64,000 nucleotides of DNA from Euptelea pleiosperma (lineage: Eukaryota; Streptophyta; Magnoliopsida; Ranunculales; Eupteleaceae), in contig CM068551.1 in the NCBI GenBank assembly GCA_035048495.1, positions 21,516,248 to 21,580,247 on the forward strand, given 5' to 3'. How positions within the stretch are numbered: position 1 is the first letter of the stretch; each line of letters begins with the position of its first letter. The notes under the pieces are model-generated. The model ran no database searches. It was not told the DNA's origin and saw only the letters and a program-made list of their open reading frames with translations. Of the stretch, positions 20,301 through 32,021 are shown piece by piece. Made by a program: the position numbers and the translations under genes.

Positions 20301-23300
20301 GACTTTTGAAAAAGTCAAAGTTTTGACAAATATGCTTAATTTGACCCTCTTATTGTATGAGAATCATTTCTCTTGTCAATTAAGGATTTTTCTGCCCAAG
20401 CACTATCTTGTAAAGCTCATTTGTTGTTTATTATAAGTTCTATGATTTCCTTAAATCGCTACCACACTTGTTAACTTTGAATATTAGTTATGACTATATC
20501 TTGGACAAAGTTAATAATCGAATGATGTTGGACCTTTGATTTGACATCAACATTGAATGGAGTGTGTTATTACACCATTTTATCACGTTATGGATACGGG
20601 TATGACCGACCCATGGATATGCTGGTTGGGTTTCGGATACCCGGATTCGGTTATGACGTGGACGTCCACGGTATGCTTACCATGGGTTATCAATCAACCC
20701 CCTTGTCGGTTCTAACCTAACCACATGGTAACGTCAGCCGTACCACGGATTTGGTACACCCCACACATGGGGTGATTGTGTACCGTGGATCAGCACCCAC
20801 AGTAATAAGTCGAAGTAGAATTATCACAACCCACAGATAAAATAAGAAATAAGTAAAAATTTCCTCAACTTACTTGAACATACCACAACTCTTTTTTAAC
20901 AGAAAATAACTATTTTATTCTCTTCAAAAAAATCTCTAGTACAATTATTTGTAAAAGAATGTTCACATTTGAGTCTATACTACCTATATATAGAAAAACA
21001 TAAACTTGCCTCACAAGCAATTAAAAAGAAAATCCTACTCCAACTCTACTTCCCTATCTTGAAGGACAATAATAGGTCCAATTACCATGTACTAAACACA
21101 TTAATTCCTAAATAATTCTACAAAAAATAATTCTTCCTACAAGTCTACAAGTTGGTGTGGGATGAACCTCACTCCTTGTTTGACACACAAGTGAGAGAAT
21201 CGGTTATGACTCACTCTAAGAGTCCAAGTAGGACACACATGGAATGGGTCCAACGGTGGTGGAAGAGTCAGTCAACAATTACTCTTAACACTTGGGAGAC
21301 ACTTCAAGTTCAGAAAGTTACAAGTTCGATGATGGCTATGGAGTGAGAAAGGAAGGAAACATGAGCAATTAATTGACTGTTTTGATCAACATGTATTGAA
21401 GTCCACACCAGATGAACCTGCAAGTCACATAACTTTTCTCAATTCTCTATTTGACCTTAGTTGTACAACATAGAGTTTGGGAGCAATATTCTCAAAAAAA
21501 AAAATTGAAAAAAATGAGCACCTAGGAAGCATAAGCAAGTCTCAGGAGTCATCTCCTATGACTTTGTGGCATTCAGTGAGTTTCTCCGAGAAACTTTGCC
21601 AACCCTTTGATGGTTGAAGCATGAAAGATTTTTGTAAAAGAGGTAAAATCCTTTAGAAATTCTCACCTTTGGAGTTTGTTGATCCATCTGAATGGAGGCA
21701 AAGGAAGTAAGAAAATCGATAGGGATAAATCATTATTGGTCCAATGTACTTCATTACCAATGGTTATTTACTCTTGTACATCTAGCCCATAAGAGTTTGG
21801 AACAGGAGAAAATCAGGATCTTTTGAAGAAATGGAAGATCGAGATAGATAATGGAAAGGCTAGGGCCAGATTTTTGCTTCTTCAGAACTCCTAATTATGG
21901 TATTTCCAAACTCAATCCTGGGTGAGGCTGGTATCAGAGGAGTTCTTAGTGATCATTCAGATTGTGTGCTTAGCAGTCTAATTGGTTTCAAGGTTTCTAA
22001 TAAAGCAGAAGTAATGGCAGTCTTGAAGATTTAAAGATTGTTGAGAATTGTGAACTCAAATGGGATTCATTTAATTACTTCGGTCAGCGTCAAATTGTGA
22101 GTATAGCCCTTGGAAATTGACAAATTTTATTACCACGTCAAAGAGTTAAAAAGTCACTTGAACATTTCAGTACCACAATATGAGTATGATACCACACAAT
22201 GAATGCTTCATGCTTCTTTGTTCATTGGGGATGTTATCCCCTAAATTTTTTTCTTTCAAATATCTTGTCATCAAGAAGCAAAGTGAAAGAATAGAAATTA
22301 TACAAATGAATTTACTTTAGGAGTTGAATTTATAAGAATCACATGAACAACATTTAATGAATTTAAGTTGGTTGAGCTATGGTAGTAGTACTGGGTGGTA
22401 GGAGTAATTGGAAGTCAGAAATGGATTAATCAGTGAGACTCAAAAGCAAGAGCAACAAACTTAGTATAAATCATTTTTACCAAGGTTTTAGCAACTGCTT
22501 GAGTTCAAGACTTCAAACAAAGGGTACTATTCATCAAGAGGCAAGGAATGTAGACCATGAAAATGCATAGATTTCCTTACATTAGGATAGGTCAGTACCA
22601 TGTTAGGAGCAGAGTCATCCTCCGCAACCAGAAAATAGAAAACTCCCCAGTATCTCTTCCTATTCGAGAACCATATCTCATTGCAAAGGCCCTTCCATTT
22701 TGACAACCAGCAACAAAAACTCATTTGTCAACTCCAAACCTGGCCAAGTTAATTTAGTTTGATCCAAACTCACCATCATCGTCATCCAAGTCTGGTCCCA
22801 ACTATTTGATGTCATCTATACGTATGTTTTTCCATTTTATTCTATCCAAAATAATATCCCCTATTAACACATAAGTCTTCAAATCCTTTCTCACTACCTT
22901 GATTCACATCATTTTTGGCCTTACCCTTATCCTTTTAGAGCCTTCTATTGCACCATGGAACTCGTCACTAGTGCCATCAACAGTTTTTGTTTCATATTGC
23001 CAAAGTATATCAATCAACTCTCCTTTTATGTTATCACCTACTTGGACTACTCACAGGTCCCCTCCGATGAGCTCATTTCAGTTTTATCTTTCCTAGTCTT
23101 GTCACTCATTCATGTTAGCTAGGCTCACTTTATATACATGGTGTCTCTTGACTACCCAATGTTTTGATACATAAAACTTACAGTTTACTTTGATGGTATG
23201 TGTCAAGCACATATCCACTATAGGGCAAACTCTTCAATCTCTCCCTTCTATGGATAAACGACCTATTATAAAGGAAATGGTTGCTTTGGGGTATCACTGG

Positions 23301-24422
23301 CCATCAATCTTAACTACTGCCTCGTTTCTATGCATGCCATAACCAGAGTTGCTCTGTCTCAATCTTAACTTATTTAAAAACCTTTGGATTCTTAAGCTTC
23401 CCGCCCTATTTTTAATATTTCATTGGTTTGATCCAAATTAAGACATTATAAAAAGAACAACCAAATTAAAGACAACAGGCTCTTTACTACTTCAGTTGAG
23501 TTGAAGACAATGAAGAACCAATTACCGAATCAAATCCAAATTCTTGAACATTTGCAAAGAAAAGCAATATTTCAAAAAGAGAACAAGAAAATTTTAATTT
23601 CAAAGGAAGCACCTTTTCTCACCTGTGTTGTGATCTTCTATGCATTGGAACACCGTCTCCAAGCAATGCCGATGCTGAGCCATAATAATCTCATTTTCCG
23701 GCATGAAAGAGAAATTCCGGACGATATTTGAAGCGGCAACAGCACACTGCTGTTTCTCCGCCCGCGATTCTTCGTCCAGATTAAACAGAGCATCTTCATC
23801 AAACCACCACTCTGAGGGAAGATGCTTGGTCGTGTTCTTGGTGGAGGGCCCTGATCGTTCTGGGCGGGGGGTCCCCGGTGCATCGTACTCGTTTCCTAAC
23901 CTGGGAACTAGAGAATTGGAACCTAAGAATCTGAACATGGGTGGGCCTTGGAGATTTTTAGGAAGAGCGATGCCACGCCAGTCATCAACAACTTGAAGAA
24001 GGGCATCGAGCAAGCCGGGAATTTTAGCAAGAGGAGTTGCTTCTCTACGCATGTCTTCCTTCTCTTTGAAGGAGAGCATTGTGAGAGTGTTCAAAGCCCA
24101 TGTCAGCTCACTCTTTAGTCCACTTTGAATAGCCAGAACTATTCTTTTATTGTTTTGTTCTGTAAAAATAATACAGATTTTATAGATTTCTACAGTAAGA
24201 AAATCAGAGAGAGAACGCTAGGGTTTGGAGAGACTGACCGGCGAAAGCGCTATGGACTTGGAGGGATGGGCCAAGGAGAGTGGACGGTGCGGCCGAATCG
24301 GCTGCGGCCGCGGCAGCCGCGGCGTTGCTGTTTCCGCTGCCGAAAGGACGACCTCGCTTTGGCGCTGGAGGGACGGCGCCACCAGCGGGTCCGCCCACCT
24401 TGCTCTGCTCCCTCTTCTGCAT
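17301..24422 (-). CDS. LFR: LFR, armadillo-repeat SWI/SNF-associated protein
   Basis: Nuclear ARM-repeat protein. In Arabidopsis, LEAF AND FLOWER RELATED associates with SWI/SNF chromatin-remodelling complexes and acts in leaf and flower development. Exons in coding order: 24422-24239, 24159-23623, 18281-18176, 18089-17951, 17797-17670 and 17556-17301; every junction is GT-AG and keeps frame, giving 449 aa, close to the Arabidopsis length. ATG 24422 starts the family N-terminus: MQKRE, a basic AT-hook-like KRGRPFGS (22-29), an alanine run (34-41), then LLGPSLQVH. The ARM region follows, with hallmark stretches LLSFKEKED-like, NIVRNFSFMPENE, AQHRHCLETVFQCI, WHCAAAELLGRLIVNPDNEPF and AAAVGALYNL, and the C-terminus ends ARGVWGM. 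Introns 1, 3, 4 and 5 are short (79-153 bp); intron 2 is 5.3 kb and full of unrelated sequence. No frame damage is seen, so the gene looks functional. Confidence 0.93.
18282..23622 (-). other. LFR intron 2, 5.3 kb
   Basis: The donor ACAG|GTGAGA is at 23622 and the acceptor TTGACAG at 18282. The intron holds AT-rich DNA with TTTCG/CGAAA-rich sequence (about 18530-18740), a GC-richer patch (about 20590-20810) and an unassigned open frame at 19220-19567 (minus, 115 codons, lysine/arginine-rich). I recognise no transposase or gene family in it. Its size against the other introns suggests insertion-driven growth. Confidence 0.7.
18555..18582. repeat. Perfect 28-bp palindrome
   Basis: The 14-base arm ATGGAAATATTTCG is followed directly by its exact reverse complement. 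It lies in LFR intron 2 within a stretch rich in AAATATTTC motifs. Confidence 0.9.
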
Positions 24423-24499
24423 CTCTCCTTCTCCCAGGCTCCCTCTCAATTTCACAGGCCCGACACTAGGTAAGGAGAGAGGTAAGTCCTTCGGGGACC

Positions 24500-24640
24500 C
24501 ACACACCAAAAATTAGACTGATTAGTGATTTGTTGCAGTTGGATTTTGAGCATTTTTCGTCGGTGCTTTTTAGCCGTTGGATTTGATCATTTTTCTGAGT
24601 GCTCATACTCAATGATTTGAAATCCCTGATATTTTTGCAT
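24500..24640. repeat. MITE half just upstream of LFR
   Basis: CACCAAAAATTAGACTGATT and AGCCGTTGGATTTGA match the core of the window's MITE families. The block starts about 80 bases upstream of the LFR start codon, so the proximal promoter or leader of LFR overlaps or abuts repeat DNA. Confidence 0.55.
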
Positions 24641-24664
24641 ATGTCACATTTTTGTCCTAATTAG

Positions 24665-25517
24665 TAGGGAATTTTTGACATACCCCCCATGTTATCTTTA
24701 AAATTTGACATACCCCCCACAATTTGAAAAAGCTGACATACCTCCTATGACTCAGTCCACTGTCATTTGACCAGTGTTGACCCGAGTTGACTACCTAATT
24801 TTGTATTAAAGGACGAAAGTGCCCTTGTCTTCAACATTAGATCAAGGGTTTAACCCAAACCCCAAATCAAGAAAGAGAGGAGATTAAAAATAAAAATTAA
24901 AACCCATGTTGGTAAACTTGAGATTTTTTTTTGGTTTTTTGATGAATTAAACAAATATCGAGAAGAAAAATACTAAAAAAATAATTAAAACTCATGAATG
25001 AATGGGATTTTTTTATGGATTTTATTGTAGAATAAAATTTTAAAATTGGGAGAACCCATCTTTCCAAAATCCACATCTCAAAAGCTTAAAATATAAATTG
25101 CTTTGTCTTATTTTTCATTTTTGTTAATGAAAAATTTAAATTTAAAATTGTATGTCTTGTATTTATTTATTTTTTTTAACCTTGGGTTTTAAATTATTGC
25201 TGAAGTGGTGGCTAACCGGCCATGAGACTCCGGTGGGTTGGTCGCCGGTGATGGGCAGCCACCCCATTGAAATCTCTTGGCCGACCGTCCACCACAGCCG
25301 TTTGATTTGGGGTTTGGGTTTTGGCCCTAACCCTTGTTCTAAGGTTGAAGACAAGGGCATTTTTGCCATTTAATACAAAATTTGGTAGTCAACTCGGGTC
25401 AACACTGGTCAAATGACAATGGACCGAGTCATAGGGGGGTATGTCAGCTTTTTCAAATTGTGGGGGGGTATGTAAAATTTTAAAGATAACATGGGGGGGT
25501 ATGTCAAAAATTCCCTA
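24665..25517. mobile_element. Long-TIR element with GC-rich interior
   Basis: An 853-bp element with about 160-190-bp inverted arms starting TAGGGAATTTTTGACATACC, containing repeated GACATACCCCCC blocks, CAATTTGAAAAAGCTGACAT and GTTGACCCGAGTTGACTACC. Flanking AATTAGT and AACTAGT may be a degraded target duplication. The interior has a GC-richer stretch (about 25200-25340) unlike its AT-rich surroundings. No transposase seen. Confidence 0.75.
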
Positions 25518-25528
25518 ACTAGTATTAG

Positions 25529-25924
25529 GTTCGGGCTCAAGTTACAGCCCTAGAATGATAGGCTCGGTTACAGGACACAATATGAGCCATGTGGCACACT
25601 CTTAGAAGACTCTGACCGTATGGATGTTTGACCAATCCCTAGATGGACCTACAAACCAAAAATTAGCCTGATTAGTGATTTCTAGGCATTGATCTTTGTA
25701 CCTCAATTACTGCTCAAATTCCTACAGTTGTGATTAACCCATGAAAATAAATCCAATCCAACGCCTATAAATCACTAATCAAGCTGATTTTTGGTTAGTA
25801 GGTCCACTTAAAGATTTGCCAAACATCCATAAGGTCAGAGTCCTCCAAGAGTGTGCCACATGGCTCATATTTTGTCATATAACCAGAGCCTGTAATTTTA
25901 GGGCGACAACTGGAGCCTGAGTCT
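25529..25924. mobile_element. MUL-B Mutator-like MITE
   Basis: Inverted ends begin near GTTCGGGCTCAAGTTACAGC and finish near GGAGCCTGAGTCT. Next inward is GACACAATATGAGCCATGTGG, then the shared MUL core GACCGTATGGATGTTTGACC. Flanks TAGTATTAG and TAGTATTAT form a 9-bp duplication with one mismatch. Confidence 0.75.
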
Positions 25925-25969
25925 TAGTATTATTATTACTAAGGTGGAGTGTCTTGTGAAGCCCGTGTG

Positions 25970-26190
25970 AGGGACCGCGCTCTAAGCCCCCAACCCAAGT
26001 TTTGGCTTTAAGGGGCCAAGGGGACTAGTCTTTTCGCTCTTGATCTTAGACGTGAGAATCCAACGGTGGTTGATAGTGCTGAGCTGGCATGACCTTTTTC
26101 ACTATTTGCCAAAGCAAAACCACCGTTGGATTCATATTTGACGGCTGAGGACAGAGTGAAAAGACAAGTCCAAGCCTAAGCGTAAAATAA
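25970..26190. repeat. Dispersed GAGAATCCAACGG repeat
   Basis: The second copy of the inverted repeat at 13457-13672: GGGGACTAGTCTTTTCGCTC at the left and GAGTGAAAAGACAAGTCC at the right, with GAGAATCCAACGGTGGTTGA inside. Confidence 0.55.
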
Positions 26191-26208
26191 TACAGATAGA
26201 TAGATTTA

Positions 26209-26812
26209 GAGCAAATCCAACCAATCTCTATATCTTCAAATATGGAGATGTTTTTTTGAAAAATCCAACTCCAAATCATCTTTATATTCAGCTCCAAATA
26301 TGAAAAAACCAACCTTTTTTTTATCTCTATTTGTGACTCCAAGTATAGAGATCTCTATTTTTTTGACTCAAAACATAGAGAAATGTTTTTTTTGCTTTTT
26401 TGAATTTTCATCTTTATCCTTTTAGTGATCTTCTGAAGAAATTTAATTCATTTTGTATCATTTTTTAAATGCATTTTATGTCGATTACAAAAAACAAAAA
26501 ATATTTTCTATGTCATTTTGATTGTAAAGTTTATTTTTTTTTTTAAAATGTGTTGGTTGGAGTTCAACACTTTTTGAAGGGTGTCTCCATCTTCAAATTT
26601 GAAAAAAATTATTTTTTTTAGGCTAAAAGTTGATGACGTTGGTTGGAGTTGCTAAGGTCTCTATTTTCATATTTGAAGATAAAGTTGTGAAATACAACTC
26701 CAATTGGGCTCTACTGGAGTTCATTACTTTTTGGAGTTCTTTACTTTTTGGAAGGTGTCTCTATCTTCAAATATGAAGTAGATTTTTTTTTCAAGACCTT
26801 GGTTGAAGATGT
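26209..26812. mobile_element. PIF/Harbinger-like MITE with TTA duplication
   Basis: Ends GAGCAAATCCAACCAATC and, inverted, ACATCTTCAACCAAGG. Flanked by TTA on both sides (26206-26208 and 26813-26815). The interior repeats CTCTATATCTTCAAATATGG-like motifs in both orientations. Confidence 0.7.
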
Positions 26813-26815
26813 TTA

Positions 26816-27659
26816 GGGTCGCTATGTAATAAGGTATACCTCATATTTTTTGGCGTGAGGAAGCATGACTTTTGTTACTCATCGTTGCCATTTGGGCCCA
26901 CTAAGTGCATGGATATTTCACCCACCTTTAATAGACATTCATACCAAAAATCAACTTTTTGAAGATTTTTATGCGTTGGTTCTAGTACACGAAAAATGTT
27001 TGGATCCAACGGTTATAATCATGCCTTGGAGCATCTCCAACTGGACTCTATATCTGGCTCTATCTTCATATTTGAAGCCAATTTTTGCAAAATCCAACTC
27101 CAACCGGGCTCTATAACTAGCTCTATATTTGAAGATGGGCTCTATATCTCTATTTTTGGCTCTAAATATAGAGCCCTCTATTCTTTGGCTTCAAATATAA
27201 AGCCCTACTTTTTTCTTTCTGAATTTCATTTTTATCATTTTTGTTCTTTTGAAAAAAAAAATGATATATTTTGTATTATTTTGAAAGACATCTACTTTTT
27301 ATCAACAAATTCTAAATACATTATAAATCATGTTTAAAAACTTTTTAATACCTTTTATGTCCTTTTTGGAGCTTAGGTTGATTGGAGTTCAACACTTCTT
27401 AGCGTGGGCTCTATCTTCGAATTTAAGCAGATACATTTTTGAAGCCAGATATAGAGCCCACTGGTTGGAGGTGCTCTTAAGAAGTATGAGAATCTAATAA
27501 TTAGAGATTACCAATCATAGTGATTTTTTCGTGTGTACATCCACCAATGGGTGGGATAAACATCCATGCGGTCAATGGGCCCTGATGGCAATGGTAAGTA
27601 ACAAAAATTGTGCTTCCTAATGCCAAAAAGCTTGAGGTATACCTTGTTACATTATTTCC
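26816..27659. mobile_element. MUL-Z MITE split by a second MITE
   Basis: Left part 26816-27028 starts GGGTCGCTATGTAATAAGG. Right part 27477-27659 ends CTTGAGGTATACCTTGTTAC and a short T-rich tail. The two parts join as one MUL-Z element across the inner insertion. Confidence 0.7.
27029..27476. mobile_element. PIF/Harbinger-like MITE nested in MUL-Z
   Basis: Inverted ends GAGCATCTCCAACTGG and GAGCACCTCCAACCAG; the 3-bp flanks are TTG and TTA. The interior repeats GGCTCTATATCT and ATTTGAAGC. GAGCATCTCCAAC is a common plant Tourist-type terminus. Confidence 0.75.
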
Positions 27660-28690
27660 TTATTATTAAACCTTTTTTTTTTTTTGCATATGCAACATTT
27701 TTCATGTCTGATACACTAAAACTTAGATGACAGCGGGCTATCAGGAAATAACTAGAATTTTCAACACATAGTACTTTTTGCCATGTATCCAAGTGAGTAA
27801 TTTTTAAGATTTCTTTTTTAATTCTTATTACAAAAGCCAAAAAGCACTTGGGTACATGTTGAGAACTCTGTGGTAGTCAGCGGCTTCGTTGACAGTCGAC
27901 TATCACGGCACAACCATAACAATTGGGCATACAACAAAAATTCAGTATGGGAAAAGATTGAGTAAAATTCGGATTTGACATTCAAAATGTTGGCAAAGAA
28001 TAAAATGAAAAAGAAGTAATAAACAAAAAATAAATTTTCTACTTTTTTTGTGATTTAAAAATTAAAATTTTCATAATTTGAGAACAATTTATGTGATTAA
28101 ATGAATTACGAAAATATTAAAAAATGACTTCTTCTAGGATAGAAATGTAGAGAGGAAAAAGAATGATAGCTTACATATATCAAATGCAGATTCAAAAGTA
28201 TGCAAGCATTGTATCCGTTGAATATCCCTTGAAAAATGTGTTTTTAACTTATAAAATATAATTTTTTGAAAATATTGAAATAACATGTTTTCCAATGGAC
28301 ATCCAACATCACTGACAATGTTTGCATACTTTTAAGTCTGCAAACTTCGCATATGCAGACTAGATTTGTCCGTTGGAAATGATCCAATGACAACTCATTA
28401 AATTTGTTGTCTTCTCCTTTTCATCTCTTCATTCTATTTATTTATTTGCTATTTTGTTCTAGGGCTGCAACTCAGGCGGATTGGGTTGGTTTTGGGGTCA
28501 ACCCAAGCCCAGCCCGATCATTCAAGGTTGTTAGCCCAAGCCCAAGCCTACCTGAGGTCTGGCCTAGAATTTTCTACCCGGGTCCAACCAGATAGGGTTG
28601 TTAAATTACTCAATTTTTTTATTTATTTTTCATTGCTAGGAAAGGTTGGTAAGTATTTTTATACTAATTTTATTTTTCGTCGTTTTGATG
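27660..28690. other. Spacer, nothing recognised
   Basis: No gene. A local inverted pair (TATGCAAGCATTG near 28200 and TGTTTGCATACTTTTAAG near 28320) suggests a small decayed MITE. Confidence 0.4.
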
Positions 28691-28696
28691 TTATCA

Positions 28697-29080
28697 GGGC
28701 CGTCTCTACCTTAAGGCCATTAAGGCGGTCGCTTAAGTCCCCTTCGCGAGAGAAGGGCCCTCAGCCCAGGCCCTACATAGCACATTTTTTTGGGCCCACT
28801 AGCCACATGGTTGTTTTGCCCACCCCTTGTTGGATATACAAACCAAAAATCAAAATGATTAGTTATCTTTAACCATAGATTTTAGTACTCTTTAGAATTG
28901 ATTCTAGTTGTTGGATTCAAGCAAGGTTTTTTGGGTAGTAAATCTAATGGCTAGAAATCATCAATCATACTGATTTTTAGTGCGTTTATCCATCAATAGG
29001 TGGGCTGAACATCCACGCACTCATTAGGCCCAAAAAAATGATATAGGGCCACGAGAGTCCTCCCTGTTCAAAAAGTTTTC
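28697..29080. repeat. MITE with CAGGGCCGTCTCTACC end
   Basis: Begins CAGGGCCGTCTCTACCTTAA and contains CACTAGCCACATGG with TGCCCACCCCTTGTTGG, then the mirror GGTGGGCTGAACATCCACG. It is the opposite orientation of 15541-15986. The right boundary is approximate. Confidence 0.55.
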
Positions 29081-29281
29081 ATAATTTTTTATTATCAAGA
29101 ATAGTTGTTAAATGAAGATTTTCTATTATACAGAGAGTTAAAAGTGTTGGATTAATACCATATATATTATATCTATATAACAAAACACAACGGTTGTCTC
29201 CCCCTCTTATAGGCTTCATATATCCAAGGGCCTATATTAACCCTTACATAAAATGAAATTTAGATGGTTGGATTAATTTAA

Positions 29282-29595
29282 CAGGAAAATTGTCTCTCCA
29301 CTTATACCCCTCTTTCGGCTTCATAAAGGATGGCCGAGATCCCCCAAACAGACTATGGATCTCAACCACACACACCTGATTTTGGGAAATGCTTTGTAGG
29401 GGAGTGCCGAGGGCACGGGCCACCCACTATACGTCTATGTAACAAAACAGAGAAGTCATTTACCCCCCCTCTTATCGGCTTCACAAAGGATGACCGTGAT
29501 CTTATCACCCCAAATGGATGGTGGATCTAAGCCACTCACACCCGATTTAGGCAAACGCTCTGTCGGAGAGTGCCGTGGGCACGGGCCACCTCCTA
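29282..29595. repeat. Two tandem copies of a 155-bp unit
   Basis: The units run from CTTATACCCCTCTTTCGGCT to GGGCACGGGCCACC and again from CCTCTTATCGGCTTCACAAA to GGGCACGGGCCACC. They share CGGCTTCA, AAAGGATG and GAGTGCCG blocks. No coding function is evident. Confidence 0.6.
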
Positions 29596-30249
29596 GGTAA
29601 ATATAAAATACGCCTTATGCAGAGTTTTCGCCTTGATAAACCTTAATTAGTCGTTTGTATTTACAGCCCCCCCTTCTTTTTCTTATTATAAAGATTCTTT
29701 TAATTATGCAGGTGAAGGTATCTTTTTTTAAGGCTAATTAGGCACGTGCAGGTATCTTTTTTTTCTTAAGGCCGTGTGGACAGAAGCCAGGCTGGACCTG
29801 GGAAACCTGCCTTTGTGGCATGTGCACTTATTTTAATATATGGAATAAATTTTTCGTGCAGAACCCCAAATCTCTCTGAAAATTATAAAATCCCCTCTCA
29901 AAAGACAAATTTTCCTCGCTCAGTGGTCGTTGAGGTTGATCCACGTAGATAAACTTTGATGTCTAGTAGGACATCAAAGTATGATATCAACCAATCTAAA
30001 AATGTTACGTGGCAGATTATTTCAGGCCCACTAATCATCTTGTTGGTGATATCTATATATGGTTCAAAGTCTCGGCCAATCCCGATCTGGATCGGTGCCC
30101 ACAGATCCAATCCAAACCAGGCTCTGTCTCGCCCGAGATCATTGTTTTACAAAGGAGTCTCACTTTGTCTAGGGAGAGAGGGGCGGATCCAGCCTCCGAT
30201 CCCGAGACTTCCATCCTTGTATCTATATGTTGGATTTGAATACCTAAAT
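29596..30249. other. Spacer, nothing recognised
   Basis: No gene or clear repeat end. GATGTCTAGTAGGACATC near 29957 is a small perfect hairpin. Confidence 0.35.
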
Positions 30250-30840
30250 GCTCTTGAATCCAAGGCTAGAAATCAGTCGTGAAAATTGCTTGAATCCAAT
30301 GGTTGGACAATCACCAGTTAATTTAATTTTAGGCATATAGGTCCACCAAAGGATGGGCCAAAAACATCCATGGATTAGTGGGCCATAGAGTGTGCTTGTG
30401 GTATTTGGTGTCTTTGAACAAACACAAATCTAATGACTAGAAATCATTCCCGAAAAATGCTAGAATCCAATGGCTAGAAATCACCTACCATTTTGATTTT
30501 AGCCATGTAGGTTCACCAAGGGTGGGCCAAACATCCATGGATTAGTAGTCCCGTACAGTATGCCACATGGCATTTTTGGTGAGTTGGTACAAACACAAAT
30601 CCAACGGCTAGAAATCCTTGATGAGGCTGATTTTGGGTATGTAGATCCACCAAAGAGTGGGCCAAACACCCATGGATCAGTTGGCTCGAAGAGTGTGGCA
30701 CATAGCATTTTGTTGGGTTAGAACAAACTTAAATCCAACAGCTAGAAATTACTAATGAAAACTGATTGAATCCAATGGCTATAAATCATGAATCAGGCTG
30801 ATTTGGGTATATAGGTCCAACAAGGTGTAGGCCTGATCCT
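30250..30840. repeat. About four tandem units derived from a MITE core
   Basis: Units of roughly 150-170 bp each contain GGCTAGAAATCA, GTAGGTCCACCAA, GTGGGCCAAACATCCATGG and ACAAACACAAATCC in the same order and orientation. This is a head-to-tail amplification of MITE core sequence rather than dispersed inverted copies. Confidence 0.65.
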
Positions 30841-31147
30841 AATGGTTTGTGGCTTGGGTTGCATTTATAGTCTCGAGCATCCGGGCATGGGATTGATTTT
30901 AAGGCCTAATAGATATATGAGCCAGACTTTCAACAAAGATTACTTAGGCCTGGCCCATTGTCTATTAATGGGCTAGGTTGGGCCTATATATATCGGGCGG
31001 ACTTGAATAGTGCTCGGCCTTGTCCCAACCCTGACCATTAACAGTTTTACACCCCTATTATGCTTAACAGGTCCTAGCCTCCCAAAGACAAACAACTCTA
31101 CTGTTCACAAAATCTACAACATTTTTTTACGGTGCTCTATTATTCCA
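30841..31147. other. Spacer, nothing recognised
   Basis: GGCCTGG/GGCCTAA-rich sequence with no recognisable feature. Confidence 0.35.
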
Positions 31148-31156
31148 GCAATCTTA

Positions 31157-31496
31157 CGAGTAAAACTTCGCTAACCGCCCACAATATGAGCCACGTGGCA
31201 CAGTTTTAGAGGATGCTGACCGTATGGATGTTTGGCCAATCCCTAGGTGGGCCTCCAAACCAAAAATCAGCCTAATTAGTGATTTCAAACCTTCGGGTCC
31301 TTGTACCCAAATAATACTCTAGTTCCCATGGTTAAAATCAACCTATTAAATAGACTCCAATCCAACGCTTTGAAATCACTAATCTGGTTGATTTTTTATC
31401 TGTACGTCACTTATGGATTGGCCAAACATCTATATGGTCAGTGTCCACTACACATGTGCGTGGCTCCTATTATGGGCGGTCAGCAAAGTTTTGCTC
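31157..31496. mobile_element. MUL-A MITE with 9-bp duplication
   Basis: A 340-bp element from CGAGTAAAACTTCGCTAACC to GGTCAGCAAAGTTTTGCTC. Flanks GCAATCTTA (31148-31156) and GCAATGTTA (31497-31505) are a 9-bp duplication with one mismatch. The core contains GACCGTATGGATGTTTGGCC and its mirror. Confidence 0.85.
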
Positions 31497-31505
31497 GCAA
31501 TGTTA

Positions 31506-32021
31506 TATCATGGTTTAAAAAAACGACAGTTGTAACGGAAACAGAGCTCACCCATTACGTTACATACCATTTTAATGTTCAGAAATTATAACGGCTGTTA
31601 TTTTATGAAAAAGTTTATTAAAAAATGTCCGTTACTTTCCATTAGATCCATCGTTTTCCATTATTTTTCCGTTTTTGGTCCTGTACGGCTGTTTCGTGGG
31701 TTGGTTTTAACCGTAGGAATTTGAGCATTATTTACAAATATTTTGGTACAAAGATCCAAAGGTTTGAAATCATTAATCTGGCTGATTTTTAGTTTGTAGG
31801 TCCACTTAGGGATTGGCCAAACATCCATACGGTCAGTGTCTTCTAAGAGTGTACCACGTGGCTCATATTATGCGTGGTCAGGGATTCCCTGACCGTCGGT
31901 GCTGAGGCAAGTTTTACTCTTGAAAGTTGAAACATAACGCATGGAATCTTATGTCGGGAGTGTCGGACGAGTACCGACCCAACGATAGTACACTAGTACA
32001 CTCACTACCTTCGGCGTTTTC
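31506..32021. repeat. hAT-1-like scrap and MUL-A right half
   Basis: 31506-31685 has hAT-like GTTTAAAAAAACGACAG and GTTATTTTCCG blocks. 31695-31921 is the right half of a MUL-A element, ending CAAGTTTTACTC. No gene. Confidence 0.5.

Noticed and set aside
24125..24516. Several plus-strand open frames of 78-114 codons, GC-rich
   Set aside because: They are antisense to LFR exon 1 and intron 1, whose minus-strand frame matches the LFR family.
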